64,000 nt of DNA, from NCBI GenBank assembly GCA_032622095.1, contig CP136061.1, positions 5,778,734 through 5,842,733 of the forward strand, given 5' to 3'. Below are positions 50,301 through 60,013 of the stretch, piece after piece. Each line of letters starts with the position of its first letter. Positions within the stretch are counted from its first letter, which is position 1. The notes beneath the pieces were generated by a model that did no database searches, was not told the DNA's origin, and worked only from the letters and a program-made list of their open reading frames with translations. The stretch is from Siphonodentalium dalli (taxonomy: Eukaryota; Mollusca; Scaphopoda; Gadilida; Siphonodentaliidae). Both the position numbers and the translations under genes were made by a program.

Positions 50301-53300
50301 TCCTGCACAGCGGGCTAGTATCACTAAATTCACCCTCTGGGGACCTCATTCTGATAAGGCCCTCAACTGCTATGGAAGACCTAGAATAAGATTGAAGTTC
50401 CCCAGTTGAAATTGGTGATGTTCACCCATTGGGCACCTCAATCATGAATTTTATCTTCTGCAAATTAAGGGATACAGAAACTTCCTAGAAGGGAAATTTA
50501 ACTAACAACAATGTAAATTTGATACTATAGATACTTCCCAGAAGATGAGGCCTAAGCAGAATGAGATCTTGAGACTCTAGATACTTCCCAGAAGATGAGG
50601 CCTAAGCGGAATAAGGTTCTCAGAGGGTGTATTTGGTTATGCTAGCCTGCTGTGTAGGATAGCGTCACTAAATTCACCCTCTGGGAACCTCATTCTACAA
50701 ATGCCAGGCACTCTTTGAGAAAATGAAATTAATCTGATTTTAATGACCACTGAGTGATAATATAAACAACAAGGGTGCTTCATTGATAACACCATTAATC
50801 TCATTTAAATTATGGATGACATGAATACACTCCCTGGGGACTCTGTCTAAGGCTGCAGAAGCTCTCTTTATCTCTCTATCTGTCTTGCCATGTGTCATGT
50901 CTATCAGTTCATAGGAGAGTTGCCTTGTAATGGGAATTTAAATAAATATACTTTATTTACCTGTGAGTTAGGATATGAGATAGGGTGGAATGCTGTTGGT
51001 TGGGGGTGGGGTTCTGGGTCATGTGGGGGGGGTGATATTTTTTGTTTGTATGTTAAATTGATCAAGGAGTTCCTGAATTTTTTATTATTTTTTGGGGAAT
51101 TATGGCCCTGGCTCCACCACTATTTGACCCAGTGACCCCATTTGAACAAATCTGAACCCCAGTCATTCAATGACCCCACATACCAAATATAAACTAAATC
51201 GGCTTAATGGTTATTGACAAGAAGTCGTTATAAGAATTACCAAGGAGGAATATAGTTATGGCCCTGGTTTCGCAACTGTTTGACACAGTGACCTCATTTG
51301 AACAAATATTAATGACCTAGTCACCTAGGGAACATCCACCCCAAATATGATCAAAATGCAAAAATGTAATTTTTTGGTTTTTAGAGTTATGTCCCTGGCT
51401 CTGCCCCTAATTGACCCAGTGACCCAATTTGAACAAATCTGATTCCCAGTCACCCAAGGTCCCTCAGTACCAAATATAAGCTAATTCGGCCCAATATTTT
51501 TGTAGAAGAAGTCATTGTAAGAATTACTATGAGTTATGGCCCTGGTTTCTCAACTAATTGACCGGGTGACCTCATTTGAACAAATCTGAACACCAGTCAC
51601 CCAAGGACCCTCCATACCAAATATTAGCTAAATCGGCACAATGGTTATGGACAAGAAGTTGTTGTAAGAATTACTGTGGAGGAATAGAATTATGGCCCTG
51701 GTTTCGCAACTATTTGACCCAGTGACCTCATTTGAACAAATCTGAATGAGAGTCACCTAGGGAACATCAACACCAAATATGAACCAATTTGGTATGATGG
51801 TTTCAGAGGAGAAGATGTTTAAAAAAAAAGTTGACGGACGGACAGACAGACGGACAGACGGACGGACGGACGAGGAGTGATGACTATAGCTCCACCGGAG
51901 ACTTCGTCTCAGGTGAGCTAAAAACTCAACATCAGCAGGGGGATACCCCCTCCCAAACCTCCCTCGCTCATGTCTTTGGGATATGTTCGGCATATCATTG
52001 CCCAAAACAGGTGTTCCCAAATAATCGCTGGATACTTCACTGACATGGTTTCCACAAAATTTCAGGAAGCTCCAGTCATGAATGATTTAACAGGGATAGA
52101 AACAATTTTACTTGTACATGTACAGTAATGCCATAAATAATCGAACCCTTAACCACAGCAGAATTATGGGTAACTTTTCAGGATTTAGTCGGAAATATGG
52201 CTTGTTGCCATTCATCGGAAAGCTCTCAGTGAGAGCTTTCCGATGAATGGCAATAATCCCATATTACTGCCCAACAATGATTGTATTGAGGCTAATTTGA
52301 AGGTATAATCCCAGTGAGAGCTTTCCGATTGCAACAAGCCATGGCCCATATTTCCGACTAAATCCTGAGAAGTTACCCATAATTCTGCTGTGGTTAAGGA
52401 ATCGATTATTAGGGCAGTACTGTATGTCCTTGAAACTTACAAAAATTTCTGTTCCACTTCTTGGACAGCCTTCGCAAATTCATCTACCCTAATCTTATAC
52501 AATAAAGCTTCCTGAAATAATAAATTCATATACCCTAGTCTTATACAATAAAGCTTCCTGAAATAATAAATTCATCTACCCTGGTCTTATACAATAAAGC
52601 TTCCTGAAATAATAAATTCATATACCCTGGTCTTATACAATAAAGCTTCCTGAAATAATAAATTCATCTACCCTGGTCTTATACAATAAAGCTTCCAGAA
52701 ATATTAAAGACATATCGTGGACTTGTTCGGATGAGTAAAACTGATAAGTTAGTACTCAGAAGCCAACTGATGGAATGCACAGGGGCATGTCATTAAAACA
52801 AGTGAAATATAAATTAAAAAATATATAAATTTAAACCGAGTGCACCACTTTAAAAATCGCTTCTAATGGCCATAATTCACAAATGCCTGAAACGATTCTT
52901 AAAATTTGAACGCCTGTCAATTGAGTAAAAGCTATATTTTCTGATTCATAATTCTAGCATAAACTGTTCCAAAACTTGAAAAACAGATGCTGAACGAAAA
53001 CATCATGGAGAGCACCGGCAGATGGGCCCCTCTTTAGCACCGGATAAACTACATGTATTTTTTTACCCTGTGCCAATGCATTCTCTTATATATCCATTAC
53101 CCTGCAGGGAGCCCCACACATATATAGAAGCATATAGAAGAGTGTCGTCTGCTCATGTTTGTCTGGGGCTCTGTATGGGTGAAATTATAAAATTGTTAAA
53201 GAATACAAGAACAAATTATTAAAATTGTAAAAAATTGTTAGGCCAATGCATTCTCTTATATATGCGAGGCGACCTATGGCATATATAAGAGAATGCATTG

Positions 53301-55531
53301 GCACAGGGTAAGAAAATCCCGACTTACGACTTATACACATATTAGTAACAGCCAATAGTGAGGCAATGTAATGGAGAGAATGCTTCAAAAGTCAATAATT
53401 ATCATTAAAAAACTCACTGTTTACAAGTACAAAAATGCTTCATGTAACTAATCTAATGTTAATCTCCCCAAATCAATCGTATATTTGAATCTATTTCTCA
53501 AGTTGCTTACCCTTCCTGCGTAAGAGTGACATCGTGGAGAGGAACAGAACAGTGAGCAGAGCCAATGTCTTTGTAATGACCTTGAAAGCCAGTGCATTCT
53601 CTTATATATGCGAGGCTACCTATGGGAGACCACGTGATTCCCCACCGTGAATTAGTTTTGGTTTTTAGTAAAAACTTACGTCAATGTTGGTAACTTGTTC
53701 TCTAGTTGAAGTCTCTTTTATTGGGTCTCTCCTGCTCACATTAGATGATATCTTTGGTACTTCTGTGTCTGCAAAACAAACATAACAGTAATGCTCTAAA
53801 GAATCGACTCCTTAACCACAGCAGAATTATGGGTAATTTTTCGGGGAGATCTTTCCGATGAATGGCAACAAGCCACATTTCCAACTTAATCCTGAAAAAG
53901 TACCCATAATTCTGCTGTGGTTAAGGAGTCGATTATTTAGAGCATTACTGTAATGTCGCCTCAAAATATGGTGCCAGTCATTTGCAGAATGAGGTCCACA
54001 GAGGGTGAATTTAGTGATGTTACCCCACACAGCAGTCTAGCATAACTAAAAACATCTTCTGTGGACCTCATTCTGCATGGCCTCATTGGTATCTCTGTAT
54101 CTGGTTTGTTAACCAGGCTATTAATTTGATAAAGCTGGGTGAGTCTTATGTCAATTTGTTTTTGGTGATACCCATAATATATGAGCAGGGGGATGCTCGT
54201 ATCCCGGTCCCACAGTAGAGGCACCCCTGTCTTGTGATACCCATAATATATGAGCAGGGGGATGCTTGTATCCCGGTCCTACAGTAGAGGCACCCTTGTC
54301 TTGGACTTCGGTAGTGGAAACTTCCATGGTGTCCAGAGCAGTCTACCTTGCGGCAGTTTACAATTGTCAGGTAAGAGTAACAAAAGAATAGAAAATAAGT
54401 CCAGACTACCTTGGATAATTTGATTAACCGACCATTATCATATTCCCGTGTAAAAGCAACTGATAAATTAAATGCTCTTTTATATTAAGGGCATGGCATA
54501 TTCGCCCGAAACTAATAAACAAGGTGTCATAACTCATGTGAAAAAAAATTGTCGGGTGGATTCCAAACCCGAAATTGACCCATACCCTTGACCAGTAAAT
54601 TTCCTGACCAAATTCCATTCAATTCCGTGATCAATCTCTTTCAATGGTGTCTATCTTACCGACATACACCTCTGTCACCCATAGAGAGCCCCACATAGAC
54701 TGGAACAGACGACACTCCATATTACATGCTTCCATCTGTGAGAGGCTCCCTGTGGGTTAAACACTAAACTTTATCAGTGAGGTTTGAGACATACATGTAC
54801 ACCTCTGTCACAGCACCAAATAAATTGCCGTCTGCTATCAAATCAGTTGTCTCTGTGGAACGTGTCATTCACATGCCTGTCATTTGCAGAATGAGGTCCC
54901 CAGAGGGTGAATTTAGTGATGCTATCCCGCATAGCGGGCTAGCATCACCAAATTCACCCTCTGGAGACCTCATGCTATGCGGGATAGTGTCACTAAATTC
55001 ACCCTCTGGGGACCTCATTCTGCAAATGACAGACACGCTATTTGCAGTATTAGATATAATACTATGATATAAGTAGACAAAATAGTCCCATGCATATCTG
55101 ACAATTATTTGCGAAACTCATTATTTATGGACTGGGTTGAACACGATTCTGGTATTATGTGAACAGTCTGTGTTGTCAGCGATAAAATTATTATTGAAAA
55201 TGTTTTTTGTCCAATTTAGAAGAATCTTGTAAATTCTGCAATTTGGACAGTGTCGATAATGTGCAGGGGTCTATTTAACTGCATTTGCGTCGCAATTTGC
55301 GATGCGATTTCTAATTTCTGCCGACCAATTTACAATGAAAAAACATGTATTTGTAGGGAATGCTATACAAAATCTACCCATTGAATCGACCCCTAATGTG
55401 AGAGCTTGTTCTCTGATATGAGAATATTACTGACTGACTGATTCTGGGCAGTGGTTTTGAATAAACAAACCTTTTATGGGTTCCATCAGATCTGGTTGAC
55501 CTTTTAGCCTCCGAACAACATTCTCCGAAAT
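38345..55531 (-). CDS. CHCHD3: MICOS subunit MIC19/MIC25-like gene (CHCHD3/CHCHD6 family), partial gene model
   Basis: Minus-strand exons in transcript order: 55471-55531, 53680-53768, 52441-52511, 44827-44962, 38345-38368. Phases join without conflict (1 to 1, 0 to 0, 2 to 2, 0 to 0), each with GT/AG sites. The first carries the N-terminal family motif ISENVVRRLKG, the third a coiled-coil end (VDEFAKAVQEVEQKF), the fourth a twin CX9C CHCH domain, the last a short tail and stop. MIC19/MIC25 are peripheral inner-membrane proteins of the mitochondrial contact-site (MICOS) complex; the CX9C cysteines form disulphides. Missing: the first exon and most of the ~80-residue coiled coil between exons two and three. 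The introns contain a satellite and many transposons. Choosing between CHCHD3 and CHCHD6 is not possible here. A decayed copy cannot be excluded, though every visible exon is open. Confidence 0.7.
38505..38555. repeat. perfect 51 bp palindrome
   Basis: Arms of 25 bases (GAACATTTCCCACCAATGAA...) around a single central base. The flanking text TGTTCAGATAATA is also duplicated at 38467 and 38551. Confidence 0.9.
38764..38892 (+). repeat. diverged monomers of the 59 bp satellite
   Basis: Two imperfect units (CGAAGGAATCTATGTTATCTG..., AAGAAGGAATCTATGTTATC) separated from the main array by the family C insertion. Confidence 0.8.
38893..40728 (+). mobile_element. tandem-core element, family C copy 2, inserted in the satellite
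   Basis: Same start (GTGTCAATGACACTGTAGCTC) and same ~160 bp cores as copy 1. It ends with hairpin TAGCTCAAACTTTAC...GTAAAGTTGAGCTA (40690-40723). Satellite monomers lie on both sides. Confidence 0.7.
40725..43741 (+). repeat. 59 bp satellite, about 51 copies
   Basis: Period is exactly 59 bp (the text shifts one base per 60-base line). Unit core: CACATGAAGGAATCTATGCT, ATCTGAAGACCAAGCATATT. Monomers are nearly identical except a CATATT/CATAAT variant. It lies inside the last intron of the MIC19-like gene. Confidence 0.97.
43742..44299. other. intronic DNA with a 22-base poly-C tract
   Basis: C22 at 43980-44001. The 150-codon frame over it starts and ends in repeats and has no recognisable domain, so it is not called. 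Confidence 0.6.
44300..44468. mobile_element. pogo/mariner-like foldback MITE, copy 1
   Basis: TACAGTAATGCCCTAAATAA at the left and its complement ending at 44468, with TA at both edges, as in Tc1/mariner insertions. Arms ~60 bp. A partial duplicate of the right arm follows at 44475-44512. Confidence 0.75.
44556..44643. mobile_element. short piggyBac-like element, family H copy 1
   Basis: ATAACCCATAGAGAGCC to GGCTCCCTGTGGGTTAA with GAGCAGACGACACTCC inside. Its flanking text (GTGCAAGCCTGAGTTTAGTG) is duplicated together with copy 2. Confidence 0.55.
44707..44793. mobile_element. short piggyBac-like element, family H copy 2
   Basis: Near-identical to copy 1 and part of the same ~155 bp segmental duplication. 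Confidence 0.55.
44827..44962 (-). CDS. CHCHD3: MIC19-like twin CX9C exon
   Basis: Acceptor AACTTTCAG, donor CAG|GTATGT. The exon gives C-QELQQSVYD-C, ten residues, C-SSYVKAFTA-C, then VQKARQ. Both cysteine pairs are spaced by exactly nine residues, the CHCH fold of Mia40-imported proteins. A PVC lead-in before the first cysteine is typical of MIC19. Confidence 0.85.
44963..45650. repeat. GGAGGGCTAT/ATAGCCCTCC foldback-rich segment
   Basis: Several short inverted pairs of GGAGGGCTAT...ATAGCCCTCCT at 45183-45236, 45296-45318, 45336-45356, 45548-45574 and 45620-45630. A LINE-like tail (FKRRGDLKSFLFK pattern, plus strand about 45018-45055) may also be present. No gene called. Confidence 0.5.
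45651..46132. mobile_element. short TIR element with AGTGGGGAATCACG ends
   Basis: The left end (CAGTGGGGAATCACGAGGTT) and the complement of the right end (TAGTGGGGAATCACGTGGTT) match for ~60 bp with gaps. A fragment of the same end occurs at 53625-53645. Minus-strand frames inside it are described under rejected items. Confidence 0.5.
46338..46449 (+). repeat. 10 bp tandem repeat GGTTCGTAAT
   Basis: About eleven units of GGTTCGTAAT interrupted at intervals by GGTTAAT. Confidence 0.9.
46807..47180 (-). pseudogene. Penelope-like reverse transcriptase fragment
   Basis: On the minus strand, from the Helitron junction onward, YIDNILLIW stands where the YIDDI catalytic motif of Penelope-like RTs is expected (second Asp changed to Asn). 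HSQTSLEAFILYLN follows, then after a frameshift VDFLDVIIKAH, then KPMDTHVHMY and IPNRYLK..LLIRRICTRI. That order (YxDD, FLDV, KPTD, SxHP, IP..RRIC) is characteristic of Penelope elements. At least two frameshifts and the lost Asp make it non-functional. Its 5' part is cut off by the Helitron-like element at 47181. Confidence 0.65.
47181..47931 (-). mobile_element. solitary Helitron-like element (family A)
   Basis: Minus-strand 5' TCTATTATATATTTTGG and 3' hairpin CCCGGACGAAGTCGGG before CTAG. Same family as units 1 and 2, with the core phrase AAATCGG(T/C)(C/T)CAGC repeated. Inserted into the Penelope-like fragment. Confidence 0.75.
47939..48181. mobile_element. piggyBac-like foldback MITE
   Basis: TTAACCCTTTGAGTGCCAGG at the left and CCTGGCACTCAAAGGGTTAA at the right, TTAA at both edges. 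Interior hairpin of GCCAATGCATTCTCTTATAT arms. Confidence 0.85.
48182..49050. other. non-coding DNA with a ~90 bp direct duplication
   Basis: CAATTTGGAGGTATTTTCAT and neighbours repeat at 48236-48330 and 48377-48453. A family H fragment lies at 48493-48530. The 89-codon frame at 48674 shows no domain. Confidence 0.5.
49050..51925 (+). mobile_element. tandem-core element(s), family D copy 2, with nested palindromic elements
   Basis: Degenerate ~200 bp units with TGACCTCATTTGAACAAATCTG and AAGAATTACTATGG recur at 49100-49560 and 51090-51780. They are followed by (GACGGACG)n at 51832-51873 and hairpin TAGCTCCACCGGAGACTTCG...GGTGAGCTA (51887-51920). The middle (49570-50700) holds three ~450 bp repeats of GAATGAGGTCC-type sequence. 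Confidence 0.6.
49570..50710. repeat. three diverged ~450 bp direct repeats with GAATGAGGTCCCC palindromes
   Basis: The block CCCAGTTGAAGTTGGTGAT...TTCCCAGAAGATGAGGCC repeats from about 49595, 50025 and 50400. Palindromes at 49915-49983 and 50261-50357 fold as GAGGTCCCCAGAGGGTGAAT against its complement. Confidence 0.7.
52121..52424. mobile_element. pogo/mariner-like foldback MITE, copy 2
   Basis: TACAGTAATGCCATAAATAA to TTAGGGCAGTACTGTA with TA edges. An internal GAGAGCTTTCCGATGAATGG segment is repeated. Confidence 0.7.
52441..52511 (-). CDS. CHCHD3: MIC19-like exon, end of coiled coil
   Basis: Acceptor ATTATTTCAG, donor TTT|GTAAGT. Reads EALLYKIRVDEFAKAVQEVEQKF, a helical segment matching the region just before the CHCH domain, and ends in the phase required by 44827-44962. 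Its 5' half lies in the 46 bp tandem repeat. Confidence 0.7.
52482..52710 (-). repeat. 46 bp tandem repeat duplicating a splice acceptor and exon start
   Basis: Five units of period 46, each with TTATTATTTCAGGAAGCTTT on the minus strand. The exon-proximal unit is the true 5' part of the MIC19-like exon. The outermost has CTG in place of CAG and lacks the acceptor. Confidence 0.85.
52711..53060. other. AT-rich intronic DNA
   Basis: No exon or repeat recognised. The missing coiled-coil exons of the MIC19-like gene would be expected in 52512-53679 but I cannot see them. Confidence 0.4.
53062..53312. mobile_element. piggyBac-type hairpin remnants
   Basis: CCCTGTGCCAATGCATTCTC at 53070 and GAATGCATTGGCACAGGG ending at 53309 form the outer arms. 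A family H-like piece (GGGAGCCCCACA...GGGGCTCTGTATGGG) sits inside. Confidence 0.55.
53680..53768 (-). CDS. CHCHD3: MIC19-like exon, linker region
   Basis: Acceptor GTTTGTTTTGCAG, donor GAC|GTAAGT, both strong. Reads TEVPKISSNVSRRDPIKETS and on to TNID, a polar, probably disordered linker. It starts in the phase left by 55471-55531 and ends in phase 0. Confidence 0.6.
53784..53953. mobile_element. pogo/mariner-like foldback MITE, copy 3
   Basis: ACAGTAATGCTCTAAAGAAT to ATTTAGAGCATTACTGT. Arms ~65 bp with AGCAGAATTATGGGTAA. Confidence 0.75.
53981..54076. repeat. palindromic GAATGAGGTCC element
   Basis: TTTGCAGAATGAGGTCCACA folds against TGTGGACCTCATTCTGC. Confidence 0.7.
54171..54300. repeat. 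~67 bp tandem duplication
   Basis: Two copies of GATACCCATAATATATGAGC...GGCACCC(C/T)TGTCTTG. Confidence 0.85.
54676..54760. mobile_element. family H short element, copy 3
   Basis: CACCCATAGAGAGCCCCACA to GAGGCTCCCTGTGGGTTAA. Confidence 0.5.
54886..55033. repeat. double palindromic GAATGAGGTCC element
   Basis: TCATTTGCAGAATGAGGTCC...GATGCTATCCCGCATAGCGGG...TAGCATCACC, then a second inverted copy ending GACCTCATTCTGCAAATGAC. A cleaner copy of the family seen at 49915 and 50261. A further copy lies at 55836-55933. Confidence 0.8.
55034..55470. other. non-coding DNA
   Basis: Intronic; nothing recognised. Confidence 0.4.
55471..55531 (-). CDS. CHCHD3: MIC19-like exon, N-terminal motif
   Basis: Acceptor TTCCTATTGCAG, donor AAAAG|GTTTGT. 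Reads ISENVVRRLKG then QPDLMEPIK. The SENVV-x-RL-(K/R)-G block is the conserved N-terminal signature of MIC19/MIC25. The upstream exon with the start codon (an expected MGxxxS myristoylation context) was not found. Confidence 0.7.
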
Positions 55532-56787
55532 CTGCAATAGGAAAAAGGTCATAATGTCGTAATGACGGAGGCTCCAATGATACATCAATAAATAGTTATA
55601 AACCGCTATCTGCATTAATAAAATGCAGTGGTCACCTCACATTGGCAAAATCGTAAAACAAGGCAAAAACACATACCTGTACATGTATAGTACTCTAGGA
55701 TTTGAACGCATTATCCAATACAAGCTGCTCGTAATTAGAACGAACAAACAGAATCTTCACAAATATACCTTACTATAACATCTTCAGCATTAGTCAAACG
55801 CACCTGTGTTCATTTCTGGATATAGAGTGTCTCTCATTTGCAGAATGAGGTCCCCAGAGGGTGAATTCAGTTATCCGCACAGCGGGGACTACATAGCATC
55901 AACAAATGCATCATCTGGGTACCTCATTCTGCTTATGCCTCATCTTCTGGGAAGCATCTATAGTCACAAATTAACATTAGTACTTTTTCCCCTTCTGTTC
56001 AGTTTCTATATCCCCAATTCTGGGAGATATTCGACATGGCCTCATCTGCTATGGAAAACCAAGACATACCGGTAGATTTAAGTTCCGAGATGGTGATGTG
56101 TACCCATTGGGCACCTCGATTATGCATTGTATCAGCTGCGATAACGAAACTTAAAAAGAATTTTTCTAAAGAAACTAAAACATTTTATAATAAAGATACT
56201 TTCCAGAGAAGATGAGGCCTAAGCAGAATGAGATCCCCAGAGGGTGAATTTAGTGATGCATATTGTGATATCATTGTGACAACATCACGTTAAATGATAT
56301 CTATATCACGATATTATTTTGGTATATAACAATGCTACAATGGTACATGTACAATGTATAATATATGCAATATTTCATGAATAAAGTTCCCTCCTTACAC
56401 AATACATCCCTATGTTTATTTACGATTGTGGGAAATGCGAGGTTGAGTAAATATTGATTGTACATCACAGTATAATGACCACTCGTCTGCAACATCTGAC
56501 AGTTTGCCAAAGGCGAACACAACAACTTTCAACTCATAATTTGGTCGGGAATAATATAAGCTGCAAAGCAGTGTTCAAAGCACCGTTTCGATGGCACAGT
56601 GTCAAAATTAGTGAAGAGCGATAACTGATAATAAATACTGTTCAAACAATCACACATCAATAAAACCGCTAGTGATGAGCCGATGATCGGAAACGACAAT
56701 CGGAATCAGCCGATTGTGACCCATCGGATGACAATCGGTACTTGGGTTTCAACATCGGCATTTCCGATTTTCTAAATAATAATCAGG
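55532..56787. other. repeat fragments, no gene
   Basis: Degraded GAATGAGGTCC palindromes at 55836-55933 and 56210-56255. A CCGAT/ATCGG-rich stretch at 56688-56775 (GAGCCGATGATCGGAA). Confidence 0.5.
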
Positions 56788-58106
56788 TTAGTCCCCTGCG
56801 AACTGTTCGAGGTTCGGTTCGATTCAAAACCGCCGAGATGATTCGGTCCAGTTTGAAACATTAGACGGGATTCCTTTATATCAAACCTTTTCGTTAGTCC
56901 CGCAAAATGAGCAAATTTTGCTGCAAATATTGCGTACTAGGAATTGTTTATTGCTTAATGCTAATATATAGTTTATTAATTGGTTTACACACAACTGTGC
57001 TAAATCTGAATGATACTACCAGTATGATTTTATGTTTACATTGTTTACAATGGACATAATTAATTTGATCATCACTCGGGTGGGGTCACTTGGTGATATT
57101 TCGCTGTAAATAGGTATTTTGGCATAATCACTTTATTCTGTTCCCGCTAAACGGTCTGGTCGGACAAGTCAAATTCGGGATAATTAATTAGTAAAACTAT
57201 AAGATTTCTGGTGTTCTATCTCAGCCTGTCGTCAATTTTTTGTTTATTCTCCATATAATTTTACTAATAGACATGTGATTATACCTAAACAACAAGACAA
57301 CAAGTTATGATTATGGATGAATACATAAATAGAGCACGAACAAGCATTTTTGAATTCGTAAACTGGCTGAAACAGGTATTTCTGGGCAGCACTTCAGTAT
57401 CTATACAATTGGATTCAACCAATCACAGTGAGGAGAGGGTGTGGTCTTTGTTTATCAGCATAAATGATTGACATGATTATGTTACCCGATGCTCTCTGTC
57501 TTGTGACTGTGTGAGTGTGACACTTAAATTGCTACAGAACCACATCTGCACTCTTTGATCTTTGTTGTATGTTGTCAGAGTTATAGATTGACGGTCGAGT
57601 GCTTTGATGTCTTGCTACAATTTAGCTGTCTGTTAATAGTTACTGAGTGTCGGCATTACAATAATAATATGCAGTACGGGTACTTAATTTATTTACAGGA
57701 GAGAATTCCCCCTGCACGGTGCTTATTTGGGACCCTACTAGTACGTTTGTTACTTTTCCGATAAAAAAATCGTAAGACACTTGCAAAAACAGAAAAGATC
57801 AGAACACAAAATGCGTAGATTTTGAAACCAAAGTCACGGACGAATAAAGAGAATTACCATCTCCAATATAAACTAATTCTTTATTATGTAATTATCTTAT
57901 AGTGCAGATGGTCAATACTTAATAAATAACCGTTGATTTTACTATAATAATGTCCACTAACTGTTCTGAACTTCTGATTGTCCACTGTATCATGAGTCTA
58001 CGACAACACAGTCGGTGTTTGGGTTCGAGGTTCGGTTTGAAACCGAGACGATGATTCGGTTTCAAGGTTCGGTTCGACCTAAAATCTAAGGTTCGCAGGG
58101 CCCTAA
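56788..58106. mobile_element. hAT-like non-autonomous element
   Basis: Ends TTAGTCCCCTGCGAAC and GTTCGCAGGGCCCTAA are inverted matches. The subterminal GAGGTTCGGTTCGA repeats at both ends. Flanked by direct ATCAGG (56782-56787, 58107-58112). The GC-rich CCCTGCGAAC ends resemble hAT elements; superfamily is inferred. No transposase. Confidence 0.55.
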
Positions 58107-59220
58107 ATCAGGTGCTTGTTTTTCTTCAATAAACTGTTTTAAATGACGATGTTTTGTTGAATAAATGACCAGTAAACATGGGGAAAGTGATACCAAACAC
58201 GAACTTGATACAGCCATGTCCTCTTCAATACCCCGGCCATACCTGGGTCTATGTTTGAACAATATATTACAGTGGGGATCGCCAGGAAAGCATGTGACAC
58301 TTTGGGTTAGAGCGAAGCTGCGATTATGACGCCACGTTAACATGATAGTGCATATCTTGATAATTGATAAATTATTGGCATACTGGAACAGTCGTTTCAG
58401 TCGATTGATTTCGTTAGCATGGTGATGTACACGATAGGTAACTTTATTGTTCGTCAACATGTAGACATTTTGATTTATGTATGTCAGACTATCAAAAATC
58501 AAAATGTATACATACGCAGTACAACAAAGCTATTTATATAGTACTGGTACATACAGCGTAACACAGGTAGAAACTGTAGAAGCCAAAAGTACATGTCACG
58601 TGACACTTACATGTAATTGTGCAGCTGACTGCACTATTTGTTCTATTAAATTGAGCACGATATAACATGTGTATTAGTTGTCAGGACGCAGGAATAAAAA
58701 ATGTACAAGCATTAATAGTCAAATATTAAAAAGAATTAAAGAAATTTATTTACTAATTTTATTACATGTATCTGTAATTAATCTCAAACATTTAAAGTTT
58801 TTAACTCTATACTGATTTGATGGACTCACCACCAATGATTATTTTGATGACCACCCCGAAATCGACAATCAAATCGTGTCTGAAATTGACATGAACATGG
58901 TATAACTTGCAACTAGTTCAGTCGGCTCATTTCCTTTGATGTGATGTCTTTGAATTTGGATCAAAGATAAATGCTGTTAGATGAATTGTTATCAAAGGCG
59001 GGCCGTGGACATGTCATCATTTACGTGGCAACATCAAACTTAAAAAAAATAAAAGGTCGCAGACCACATGTCCCCCGACTCGAGTGGTAAACTTCATGAT
59101 TGGATTTGTTAGAAGGATACTATTTGCAACAATGTTATACAGTATATAGATGTTGCAAACCACCGCAAAATTTCTTGGCAAAATTTCTTGGACAAAACAA
59201 CCCGATGAACAAACGCATGC
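58107..59220. other. no recognisable gene
   Basis: The 138-codon minus frame at 58086-58502 overlaps the end of the hAT-like element and shows no domain. Confidence 0.4.
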
Positions 59221-59224
59221 AAAC

Positions 59225-60013
59225 GCGAAAAAATGATATTTTTGTATTAGCTATATAGATGTTGCAAATCACCAACATGTTAGGAACAATATCCCAGAGT
59301 TTCAAATCTCTACATTTAAAACTGTAGGAGGAGTTGATTACACCATGAAGGTACCCAATCTCATCCAAAAGGCAAAAATGTTCCAAATTTTCTAAGTCGA
59401 AAACCCCCCAAAAATATGGAAAAAATGATATTTTTTATTAGCTATATAGATGTTGCAAATCACCAACATGTTAGGAACAATATCCCAGAGTTTCAAATCT
59501 CTACATTTAAAACTGTAGGAGGAGTTGATTACACCATGAAGGTACCCAATCTCATCCAAAAGGCAAAAATGTTCCAAATTTTCTAAGTCGAAAACCCCCC
59601 CAAAAATATGGAAAAAATGATATTTTTGATTAGCTATATAGATGTTGCAAATCACCAACATGTTAGGAACAATATCCCAGAGTTTCAAATCTCTACATTT
59701 AAAACTGTAGGAGGAGTTGATTACACCATGAAGGTACCCAATCTCATCCAAAAGGCAAAAATGTTCCAAATTTTCTAAGTCGAAAACCCCCCAAAAATAT
59801 GGAAAAAATTATATATTTGATTAGCTATATAGATGTTGCAAATCACCAACATGTTAGGAACAATATCCCAGAGTTTCAAATCTCTACGTTTAAAACTGTA
59901 GGAGGAGTTGATTACACCATGAAGGTACCCAATCTCGGACGCACGGACGCACGGACGCACGGACGGACGAGGGTCATTTCTATAGTCCTCCGACGGAAAC
60001 GTCGGGGGACAAT
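59225..60013 (+). mobile_element. tandem-core element, family I (Helitron-like/pearl-like)
   Basis: Four ~190 bp units (TTAGCTATATAGATGTTGCA at about 59249, 59438, 59631 and 59822), then (GGACGCAC)n at 59937-59966, then hairpin TAGTCCTCCGACGGAAACGT...GGGGGAC at 59983-60010. Same layout as families C and D with unrelated text. The long minus frames across it are repeat-derived. Confidence 0.7.

Noticed and set aside
53511-53580. Possible exon reading VITKTLALLTVLFLSTMSLL, a membrane-like segment
   Set aside because: It has a donor (GGTAAGC) and a weak acceptor, but its end phase does not fit the next MIC19-like exon (a stop follows), and MIC19 has no membrane span.
54151-54327. 58-codon minus-strand frame with a strong Kozak start (ACCATGG)
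   Set aside because: Most of it is the ~67 bp tandem duplication; no domain, no splice partner in phase.
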